Of a stretch of 64,000 nucleotides of DNA, positions 35,528 through 42,276 are shown in pieces (positions within the stretch are counted from its first letter, which is position 1; the number at the start of each line of letters is the position of its first letter). Below the pieces are notes generated by a model. The model saw only the letters and a program-made list of their open reading frames with translations, did no database searches and had not been told where the DNA came from. The DNA comes from Coprobacter tertius (GTDB taxonomy: Bacteria; Bacteroidota; Bacteroidia; Bacteroidales; Coprobacteraceae), in contig NZ_JANDHW010000005.1 in NCBI RefSeq assembly GCF_024330105.1, positions 62,001 to 126,000 of the forward strand. The letters run 5' to 3'. The position numbers and the translations under genes are program-made.

Positions 35528-35623
35528 CGGAGCCGGGATAAGAAACGCAATATATATCCGACTTTATTCACGCCTGTGAACGTGAAAATATCCACAGGTT
35601 GGTTATGACTACCTATCCATAAA

Positions 35624-35660
35624 CAATAACCCCTTCGAAAATATCGAGGGGGTTATTTGT
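35624..35660. terminator. Terminator after the SIMPL gene
   Basis: The perfect hairpin AATAACCCCTTCGA (35625-35638) / TCGAGGGGGTTATT (35644-35657, one G-T pair) has a 5-base loop. Confidence 0.75.
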
Positions 35661-35708
35661 ATATAGAATTCATATATACGGATATGGGGTGTGAATTGTT
35701 AAATTTCT

Positions 35709-35716
35709 TATATTTG
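35709..35716 (+). promoter_or_regulatory. -7 promoter element very close to the DUF2971 start
   Basis: TATATTTG matches TAnnTTTG and ends only 7 bases before the ATG at 35724. If used, it gives a leaderless or nearly leaderless mRNA. Confidence 0.45.
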
Positions 35717-35723
35717 GGATAAT

Positions 35724-36521
35724 ATGGATATACAGAATAAAAATACTCCCAATAAACTTCTTTTAGATTATGTAGCTAGTCGAATAGGTTGCTGCACCTT
35801 ATACCGTTACAGACCTATTAACCCGAATGAAATAGATGCATTGGAAAAGTGTTATCTATGGTTTTCGTCCGCAGATGATTTGAATGATCCCTTTGAAGGC
35901 AGTATTAAACTGAAAGAGGTCGAGCAAGACACGACAATGGAGATATCTTTGAATTTCAGTATTAGCCGTAATGGAGGGACTCCAAAAGTCGAAGAAAAAA
36001 TCTATGAAATTCCAAATCTAATACGTCAATCTAACGATTACTATAAGAGAGCATTTCAATCAATGCTTGCACAGACCAAAGTTTGTTGTTTTTCCAAATC
36101 GAAAACCAATAAGCTAATGTGGTCACATTATGCCGACAATCATAGAGGAATGGTTTTGGAGTATGACATTTCTCTTGACCTCAATGTTTTCCAATATGCT
36201 ATACCTGTCATATATCACGAAAAATTACCAGAAATAAATTTTATGGCGCAAAAGGATAAATCCATAGTGAGTGTTTTGAAGAATAAATCTCAGGATTGGA
36301 GTTACGAAAAAGAGGTAAGGATCATAAATGATAACCCCGCAGGTGCACCGAATAGAATCCCCATAAATCCCGAATCATTGAGAAGTGTAATATTCGGGCA
36401 TAGGACAAGTAAAGAGGATATAGAGAAAGTAAAAGCAGCCCTTAAAAAATTTCCTCATATAAAATACCTGCAATGTCGTTTATCCGAGGAGGAATATGAT
36501 TTAATTATTCATAATGTATAG
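35724..36521 (+). CDS. DUF2971 family protein
   Basis: This is a 265-aa soluble protein of the DUF2971 family. The recognisable segments are LYRYRPINPNEIDAL near the N terminus, WFSSADDLNDPFEG, VCCFSKSKTNKLMWSHYADNHRGMVLEYD in the middle and WSYEKEVRII toward the C terminus. DUF2971 proteins are widespread in accessory DNA, and some are encoded beside defence systems; no biochemical activity is firmly assigned. It stands alone in the island between a terminator and the HTH gene. Confidence 0.85.
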   Translation: MDIQNKNTPNKLLLDYVASRIGCCTLYRYRPINPNEIDALEKCYLWFSSADDLNDPFEGSIKLKEVEQDTTMEISLNFSISRNGGTPKVEEKIYEIPNLIRQSNDYYKRAFQSMLAQTKVCCFSKSKTNKLMWSHYADNHRGMVLEYDISLDLNVFQYAIPVIYHEKLPEINFMAQKDKSIVSVLKNKSQDWSYEKEVRIINDNPAGAPNRIPINPESLRSVIFGHRTSKEDIEKVKAALKKFPHIKYLQCRLSEEEYDLIIHNV

Positions 36522-36554
36522 GGCGAACTGGCTGATACAGCTACTTACTGCACA

Positions 36555-36595
36555 AATAAGCCAACGAAATTAGATTTCATGGGCTTATTAGGCAT
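36555..36595. repeat. Short repeats matching those before the SIMPL gene
   Basis: AATAAGCCAAC (36555-36565) is a direct copy of 34506-34516. TTATTAGGCAT (36585-36595) is an inverted copy of 34665-34675. The two sets bracket the SIMPL and DUF2971 genes. The GGCTTATT within 36582-36589 also occurs at the mnmE stop (39264-39271). Confidence 0.5.
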
Positions 36596-36612
36596 GACAG
36601 TTCCGGGCGTTG

Positions 36613-36981
36613 TTATTCTAAGAAACTTGAATTTCGTGGTTTGTTTCGCACTGATTTCTGCATCTGCATTTCAATATCCGCTTTGGTTTCAGCGATACAC
36701 TTTTTCCGGCCGGCGGCTATCCAATCCAGTAATTCATGCTCATAAAAATAAAGTTTCTGGCCTACCTTGCAGCAAGGTATCAAACCCTTCTGTACGGAAG
36801 TATAAATTGTTGACTTTGCTTTGCCAACAATCCGGCATGCTTCATCTATTCCAACAGGCATATTTTTATTAGGAAGTGGTTCCGTCGACCGGGATACTAA
36901 GTCTTTTATCTCACGGATCTCTTCTATCAGATAACCTACCGCTGCAGGCAGATTATCAAAAGTGATTTCATTTTTTGTCAT
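36613..36981 (-). CDS. Helix-turn-helix (excisionase-like) protein
   Basis: The 122-aa protein has an HTH_17 (MerR/excisionase-like) domain: VGIDEACRIVGKAKSTIYTSVQKGLIPCCKVGQKLYFYEHELLDWI (about residues 42-88). The N-terminal 40 residues are helical and the C terminus is basic. Such proteins next to a tyrosine recombinase usually act as directionality factors or regulators of mobilisation. It lies just downstream of the integrase on the same strand but is separated from it by a strong terminator, so it is probably transcribed separately. Confidence 0.85.
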   Translation of the reverse strand: MTKNEITFDNLPAAVGYLIEEIREIKDLVSRSTEPLPNKNMPVGIDEACRIVGKAKSTIYTSVQKGLIPCCKVGQKLYFYEHELLDWIAAGRKKCIAETKADIEMQMQKSVRNKPRNSSFLE

Positions 36982-37052
36982 AATTCAGTGTTTGTTTCTT
37001 AATAGATAGGGAAGAGACAAACGAAAAGATTAAGAAATGTGAGAAATAATCA

Positions 37053-37087
37053 AAAAACGGCAAGAGACGCTTGCATCTCTTGCCGTT
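37053..37087 (-). terminator. Terminator after the island integrase
   Basis: The hairpin AAACGGCAAGAGA / TCTCTTGCCGTTT with an 8-base loop lies 9 bases past the integrase stop (minus strand). A-rich sequence on the plus-strand left side gives the U-tract in the minus direction. Confidence 0.82.
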
Positions 37088-37095
37088 TAGAAATA

Positions 37096-38214
37096 TTAGT
37101 CTTCTTTTAGAACCAATTTTTTCAAAGAAATTCTGTTCGCAGACTCCCGTTTCTTCTCATTCACCAGTTCTGCGTAAATCTGGGTCGTTGAGACGTTCTT
37201 GTGGGTGAGCATCTTGCTGACAGTGAAAATATCGGTGCCGAGAGCAATCTGTAGGGTAGCGAACGTGTGACGGAAGCAATGGAATGTGATGTGCTTCTCG
37301 ATGCCGGCCGACTTGAGCCATTTTTGCAGGGGATGTTGGATCATACTGCGTTCAAGTCCCTTGAATACTTTCCCGGTTGAGCGCTCCCCGCATAATTCCA
37401 ATGCCTCATCGCTTATCGGTAGAGTAGTTTCGGTTTCGGTCTTTTCGGTTCTGAGGCGCATACAGTAACCGCCGTCCTGCGCCGGGACAATGTGTTTCCA
37501 ATCGAGTTTCAATATATCGCTGATCCGCAACCCGGTCAGACAGGCAAAAAGCGATGCGGCTTTTAGTACCGGGATTTCGCACGGAGCGCCTGCCAACCGA
37601 CCCAATTCCTCGGCGGTCAGAAACTCTTTCTTCACATCTTTATATTCGATCTTCTCGAGGAAGTCGTTGACGTTCTCCCGGATCATCTTGTCCCGGTAGG
37701 CGATCTTCAACAGTCCCCGGAACGTCGAATAATATCCGGCAGCCGAATTACGCTCCAGTTTCTTCTTGGAAAATTTGAGTTGGTTTGCATTCAACAGGTA
37801 CTCGCGGAACTTTCGGCAGAGATCGACATTGACTTCCCCGAAAGTACACTTACCTTTGGTGAACTTCTCGAAGTGGGCGTAAACCATTTTCCACTTCGGG
37901 TCTTTCTTCATCAGAAAGCTCCGGAAATAGGCAAGGAAATCGCCTTTCTGCTTGCGTTTGTCGAGGAACCCAAATTCTTCGTTGATTACCGCTTGGATAC
38001 GCATAGCCTGAATAGCCTCGGCTTTCAACAACATATCGGCATTGTATTCCCGTTGGATCTCGTTCTGTGGTTCCTGAAAGATATAGATCCCCAGATATTC
38101 CTTATGGATCATCTTCATCGTTTCAGGGTCGAGGATTGGCGGATAATAATCCAGAAAGAGTGTTGCACGTCCTTGCGTGATCGGCTTGCGCCGTAGTTTT
38201 ACTTTTGTTGCCAT
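37096..38214 (-). CDS. Tyrosine recombinase (integrase) at the mnmE end of the island
   Basis: This 372-aa integrase has all catalytic residues in place: Arg in LTGLRISDIL (about residue 225), a Lys-bearing beta hairpin (RTEKTETET), HCFRHTFAT, His in MLTHKNVS and Tyr in TQIYAEL. N-terminal arm-binding and SAM-like domains precede (about 1-190). It starts 4 bases after the triple-HTH gene, so both are one operon. It is the best candidate for the enzyme that used the mnmE 3' end as target. Confidence 0.93.
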   Translation of the reverse strand: MATKVKLRRKPITQGRATLFLDYYPPILDPETMKMIHKEYLGIYIFQEPQNEIQREYNADMLLKAEAIQAMRIQAVINEEFGFLDKRKQKGDFLAYFRSFLMKKDPKWKMVYAHFEKFTKGKCTFGEVNVDLCRKFREYLLNANQLKFSKKKLERNSAAGYYSTFRGLLKIAYRDKMIRENVNDFLEKIEYKDVKKEFLTAEELGRLAGAPCEIPVLKAASLFACLTGLRISDILKLDWKHIVPAQDGGYCMRLRTEKTETETTLPISDEALELCGERSTGKVFKGLERSMIQHPLQKWLKSAGIEKHITFHCFRHTFATLQIALGTDIFTVSKMLTHKNVSTTQIYAELVNEKKRESANRISLKKLVLKED

Positions 38215-38218
38215 AGTT

Positions 38219-38959
38219 TTAATATATTATTGGTTGTTCAAAAATTCTGTCTAATTCCTCTTTGGCAATCTTGATATACCTTCCTGCTTTAGTTTTTGTA
38301 ATATCATTGCGTTTGATGATGTGATAAAGGGAATCACGCGTCAGGTTATATTTCAGCATTGATTCTTCGGTCGTATACCATTCTTTTATGGATCGTTCGG
38401 TTTTCGGCTTTGTCAAAACTTTATCTACGTGAAGTTTACTATACAAGGTATTCCCGCGATGAGTGATTTTGGGAACTCCTTTCTCTTTGATCATCTTGTA
38501 GGCCCATGTCCCCTTGATGCCAAATTTTTCGGTTAACTCTTTCATAGTATAGAAATCTGTTATGACAATCGAGGTCTCACGCTTTCGGATTTTATATTCT
38601 GTCGCATTGTCAAAAAGCGCTTCTAAATCCTTGCGGCGTATAAAAGTTTTTCCCCGGAGTTTTACGCATTTAAGCAGATTGTCATGCAAATAGCGATAAA
38701 CCGTAAATCGGCTTACACCCATTAACTTCCCGGCTTGTGGTACAGTTAAAAACTCCTTGTTATTAATACTAGCCGAATTTTTGGAGTTAAGTTTAGATAA
38801 TGTTTCATAATTTGTAGCCTCTACCTTTTGCTCCCTCGTTCGTTGTTTATGCGCAAGGGAGGAGCAACGATGGGAACAGTATTTCGTTACCGTTGTTTTG
38901 GCCGTAAATTCTGCCCCGCAAAATTGGCAAACGCGCTGAACCTCAATATTACTACTCAT
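38219..38959 (-). CDS. Zinc-ribbon protein with three tandem excisionase-type HTH domains
   Basis: In this 246-aa protein, residues 10-32 form a small zinc ribbon with two cysteine pairs (CQFCGAEF, then YCSHRC). Three HTH_17-like units follow, each opening with an aromatic-Thr phrase: FLTVPQAGKLMGVSRFTVYR (about 70), FYTMKELTEKFGIKGTWAYK (about 130) and WYTTEESMLKYNLTRDSLYH (about 190). It is translated just ahead of the integrase (4-base gap) and starts within the diverged mnmE-end copy. It is a likely directionality factor or DNA-architectural protein; the exact role is unproven. Confidence 0.82.
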   Translation of the reverse strand: MSSNIEVQRVCQFCGAEFTAKTTVTKYCSHRCSSLAHKQRTREQKVEATNYETLSKLNSKNSASINNKEFLTVPQAGKLMGVSRFTVYRYLHDNLLKCVKLRGKTFIRRKDLEALFDNATEYKIRKRETSIVITDFYTMKELTEKFGIKGTWAYKMIKEKGVPKITHRGNTLYSKLHVDKVLTKPKTERSIKEWYTTEESMLKYNLTRDSLYHIIKRNDITKTKAGRYIKIAKEELDRIFEQPIIY

Positions 38960-39035
38960 AATATTTCGACATCGGTAATTATTTCGCCAATAATTTCGCC
39001 GGGGTAGTGTAGAATCGCACGTACGTCAAAAAAAT
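38959..39035 (-). pseudogene. Diverged second copy of the mnmE 3' end
   Basis: The minus strand encodes DVRAILHYPGEIIGEIITDVEIL, which matches the end of MnmE (DIRECMHYLGEITGEISTDDIL) at 13 of the first 20 or so positions in the same orientation. The copy ends at the start codon of the triple-HTH gene. It lies about 230 bases from the intact mnmE end and looks like an attachment-site remnant brought by an element. Confidence 0.6.
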
Positions 39036-39266
39036 GTTCGCATAGTGTATCATCACGTATCAGAGTGTTGCATTTTGTTGCAACACTCCACCACCTCATA
39101 TAAGAGTAGTGATAACAATAGCCAACGGGGGCCAAATGAGGGGAAATACCTCGGTTTGAGGAAGCAAAATGAGAGGGAAATAAAGGAAGTGCAAACAATA
39201 AAAGTCGCTGAAAATTAGCGACTAATAAATTGTTTTTGTTTTCTGGGAATTGGTTCTTACATCGGC
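39036..39266. other. Junction region between mnmE and the island
   Basis: This holds an inverted repeat GAGTGTTGCA / TGCAACACTC around 39063-39089 and the repeated phrase AAATGAGnGGAAAT. Next to mnmE, the hairpin GTCGCT / AGCGAC (39204-39222) with a T-run in the minus direction is a likely mnmE terminator. No gene is visible. Confidence 0.55.
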
Positions 39267-40673
39267 TTATTTGCCGATGCAAAATTTACTGAAGATATTA
39301 CCGAGAATATCGTCGGTTGAGATTTCTCCGGTAATTTCCCCAAGATAGTGCATACATTCCCGAATATCCTGTGACAAAAAATCGCCAGAGAGGCCCGACC
39401 GAAGCCCTTCTTGTATGCGTTTTATGGCATTATATGCTTTAGTAAGAGCATCGTAATGCCGCGCGTTGGTGACAATCACGTCATCGGTTCCGGTTTTAGG
39501 TAACTGTGCTGCCGATATAAGACGATTTTCGAGCAAATCGATATTCTCGTTTTCTTTGGCTGACACAAATAAATATTCTGCATCGGGTATTGTAATCGCG
39601 AATTGCTTTTTATCTTCTTTCATTTTGTCATCGGCCTGATCGGACTTGTTAAAAACCAATATAAGTTTTTTATCTTCACTACGGGATAAAATATTTTCGG
39701 CAAGAGAATATAAATTTTCAAAAGGCTGTGTCGTATCTATCACCCACAAGACAATACGAGCCTGATTGAGTTTCCGATAAGTAAGTTCAATCCCCATGTT
39801 CTCTATTTTATCCTGAGTATCACGTATTCCGGCCGTATCGATAAATCGAAAAGTAACGCCCCGCAAGTTTATCGTATCCTCTATTACATCCCGGGTAGTT
39901 CCATGTATTTCCGACACGAGTGCACGTTCTTCATGTAATAAACGGTTCAACAGAGTAGATTTTCCGGCATTCGTTTCTCCGATAATAGCAGTCGGTATGC
40001 CGTTTTTTATAGCATTACCCATGTCGAAAGATTCGATGAGCTTTTCTATGGTATTTTCAATTCGGGATGCCAATTGAGTCAAATGTTCCCGGTCGGCAAA
40101 CTCAACTTCTTCTTCACTAAAATCAAGCTCGAGTTCGATCAGTGAAGCAAAATCGAGTAATTTCTCTCTTAATGCCCCCAGTTCCCGGCTAAAACCACCA
40201 CGCATTTGATTCATAGCTAACCGATGGGCAGCGGCAGAAGAAGAAGCGATAAGATCGGCAACAGCCTCAGCTTGCGAAAGATCCATTTTCCCATTTGCAA
40301 ATGCCCGACGCGTAAACTCTCCGGCATCTGCCATGCGGCATCCTTGTCTGAGTAGCAATGAGATAATCTGCTGTTGTATGTATAACGAACCATGACACGA
40401 TATCTCGACTACATCTTCGGCCGTATAAGAATGAGGTTTACGAAATAACGAAACAACGACTTCATCGATAATATTTCCCGTCTCATCCCTTACTTCCCCA
40501 TAAATAAGGGTATGGGATTTACGACTGACTAAAGGCATATCATTAACTCCCGAAGCACGAAATACTCGATCGGCAATCTCGATCGCATCAGGTCCGCTGA
40601 CACGTATTACGGCAATGCCTCCTACCCCGGCAGCGGTCGAAACAGCACATATTGTATCGTCTATTCGATTCAT
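39267..40673 (-). CDS. mnmE: tRNA uridine-5-carboxymethylaminomethyl modification GTPase MnmE
   Basis: With MnmG this GTPase modifies the wobble uridine of several tRNAs. The 468-aa protein has an N-terminal tetrahydrofolate-binding domain (about 1-120), a helical domain, and an inserted G domain (about 220-385) with P-loop GETNAGKSTLLN, switch DTAGIRDT and NKSD. It ends in the catalytic-type CIGK tail (FSKFCIGK). The end is intact, so any integration at this gene restored it. A different frame at the stop also contains the GGCTTATT motif. Confidence 0.96.
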   Translation of the reverse strand: MNRIDDTICAVSTAAGVGGIAVIRVSGPDAIEIADRVFRASGVNDMPLVSRKSHTLIYGEVRDETGNIIDEVVVSLFRKPHSYTAEDVVEISCHGSLYIQQQIISLLLRQGCRMADAGEFTRRAFANGKMDLSQAEAVADLIASSSAAAHRLAMNQMRGGFSRELGALREKLLDFASLIELELDFSEEEVEFADREHLTQLASRIENTIEKLIESFDMGNAIKNGIPTAIIGETNAGKSTLLNRLLHEERALVSEIHGTTRDVIEDTINLRGVTFRFIDTAGIRDTQDKIENMGIELTYRKLNQARIVLWVIDTTQPFENLYSLAENILSRSEDKKLILVFNKSDQADDKMKEDKKQFAITIPDAEYLFVSAKENENIDLLENRLISAAQLPKTGTDDVIVTNARHYDALTKAYNAIKRIQEGLRSGLSGDFLSQDIRECMHYLGEITGEISTDDILGNIFSKFCIGK

Positions 40674-40694
40674 TTTCTTATTTTATTTAACTGA

Positions 40695-41552
40695 TTACAA
40701 TTTCCATTCGCCAATATCGTAAGAAGATTCTAACTTTTCTTCTACCTCATCGGGCAAACGAGAGAAAAAATCGATACCAGTAAGTTCTTCCACGCTATCG
40801 ATAGAAACGGCATATTCAGCAGGTTCCCCCTCTTCTTTTTTATTATCGAATATAAAGCCAATACCTTTGGGATGTTTTGCATAAGGAGTCAATACAACCT
40901 TAAAAAATCCATGTGGTACCTTAACCTTATTTTTTCCTATCGTTTTATCGTTTTTACCGGCCAACGGACCACAAACGACGAGCACACAACTGTCTTTCCG
41001 GGCCCGATCACGTATTTTTTCCTCAAGATTTTTCCATACCCCCCTATTCAGCCCCGGATGTTGAGGACAAATATTCGTAAAATAAAACGATTCTTTCATC
41101 GCCGTCTTATTCCACGTCATATCTCCTGCAGGAGCCATATGACCTTTGTCATACCCCGAACGAGAATAGTCGGCATTCGTAGCGCACATTCCTTTCACAT
41201 AAGGATCTACCATAAACTTATTGTACCGATTTTCAGGGCCATCCAATTCTCCCAGAATCAGTTCATACGCAACCCAATTGGGTATATGCCAATCTTTGTT
41301 ATAAGAAACCGTATAACCTTTATGTCTGATAATTTGCTCGGGTTTCCCTTTTAAAGCATCGGGTATTTCAAGGTCAGTATACCGCTCTATTCCATATCCA
41401 TTCCCATGGGTTGTATAATCGCGATAAAGAGACTTTAAAAAAGGCCAAAACCCATATAAAATGAGTATAAAAAACAGAACCCATGCTACCTTTACAAGAT
41501 AGGTATTATTCTGTTTCTTCCCTGAACGTTTTTTGTTTCGACGATTAGCCAT
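40695..41552 (-). CDS. DNA/RNA non-specific endonuclease (NucA/NUC1 family), membrane-anchored
   Basis: The 285-aa sugar-nonspecific nuclease has a basic N terminus and one hydrophobic anchor (residues about 22-45: VAWVLFFILILYGFWPF). The catalytic beta-beta-alpha metal domain contains DKGHMAPAGD with the general-base histidine (about residue 140) and the downstream NRGVWKNLE metal asparagine. The start at 41552 (ANRRNKKRSGKK) is supported by a promoter match at 41582-41589; the longer frame begins upstream of that promoter. The domain probably acts in the periplasm, degrading external nucleic acid. Confidence 0.9.
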   Translation of the reverse strand: MANRRNKKRSGKKQNNTYLVKVAWVLFFILILYGFWPFLKSLYRDYTTHGNGYGIERYTDLEIPDALKGKPEQIIRHKGYTVSYNKDWHIPNWVAYELILGELDGPENRYNKFMVDPYVKGMCATNADYSRSGYDKGHMAPAGDMTWNKTAMKESFYFTNICPQHPGLNRGVWKNLEEKIRDRARKDSCVLVVCGPLAGKNDKTIGKNKVKVPHGFFKVVLTPYAKHPKGIGFIFDNKKEEGEPAEYAVSIDSVEELTGIDFFSRLPDEVEEKLESSYDIGEWKL

Positions 41553-41581
41553 TGAATATTCCGGATAAAATTTAATCCGGA

Positions 41582-41589
41582 CAAAGGTA
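41582..41589 (-). promoter_or_regulatory. -7 promoter element of the nuclease gene
   Basis: The minus strand reads TACCTTTG, a TAnnTTTG match 30 bases before the start codon at 41552. Confidence 0.6.
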
Positions 41590-41673
41590 CAAAAAATGCG
41601 ATAAATTAGTACGGCCCCATATCCATTATCATAACGACGAAATATGACAACGGCACACCCATAAAAACATACT

Positions 41674-42108
41674 CTATTTTTTAAAATCTTTATGGCAAGC
41701 AAAACAATGGTATGCTCTACGTATTACAAATGGATAAATGGTGAGGATCAATGAAATAATAATAGTTATCCAACGAAATTTCTTTTCGGTAGCCGTGCCA
41801 TACCTGACATTATCCGATCCGCAATACGGACGAACGATACAGTCTTTTTCTAACAAAAGCGAATGTTCATTATTCGGGTCTATCTCATCCGGCTCTTCAT
41901 CGATAATACGCATTGCCTCTTCTTTGTCACGATAAAAAATATTTAATCTTATCCCACCTAAAGCCTGATTAAAAAGAGGATATAATGTTACCGTATTTTC
42001 ATCGGAAAGGAAACAGGGAATGCCATAACTCAATAATTTACTTTTTACCAGATTGGCCTCACCAGCATTTTCAAATGTTCTGAGAACAACTATAGAATCA
42101 GGTTTCAT
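41674..42108 (-). CDS. DUF2007-domain membrane protein
   Basis: The protein is 144 aa. Residues 5-75 form a DUF2007 (putative signal-transducing) domain: SIVVLRTFENAGEANLVKSKLLSYGIPCFLSDENT, then GGIRLNIFYRDKEEAMRIIDE. A short cysteine-containing segment (VRPYCGSDNVRYGT) and a C-terminal membrane helix with a CxxC tail follow. The ATG at 42108 has a GGAG eight bases upstream and is preferred to a GTG three codons earlier. The function of the family is unknown. Confidence 0.82.
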   Translation of the reverse strand: MKPDSIVVLRTFENAGEANLVKSKLLSYGIPCFLSDENTVTLYPLFNQALGGIRLNIFYRDKEEAMRIIDEEPDEIDPNNEHSLLLEKDCIVRPYCGSDNVRYGTATEKKFRWITIIISLILTIYPFVIRRAYHCFACHKDFKK

Positions 42109-42276
42109 TTTTAACACTCCGTATTTTTAAAGGGTAAAGATACAATATTATCAACGGTCTATAAAGTATAAAAAACATAGAGCAAATCCTTTTTATAAAT
42201 GTATATAAATTTATACCTCAAAAACGAGATATCAAAATCTATAAATAAAACAAGTTTTGTAAACAATTTATAATAT

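Larger units (their letters stand above)
25027..39263. mobile_element. Accessory island ending at the 3' end of mnmE
   Basis: This stretch holds pseudogenes, a restriction-modification-type operon, imperfect repeats, two tyrosine recombinases and HTH/excisionase-like proteins, and stops at the mnmE stop codon. mnmE (trmE) 3' ends are known insertion targets in other bacteria, for example SGI1. The right border is supported; the left border is only where recognisable core genes end. It is probably several nested elements. Confidence 0.5.

Noticed and set aside
36582-39271. GGCTTATT at both ends of the 36.6-39.3 kb segment as definite attachment sites
   Set aside because: Only eight bases are identical and the flanks diverge quickly, so chance cannot be excluded. 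It is mentioned as supporting detail but not claimed as the site.
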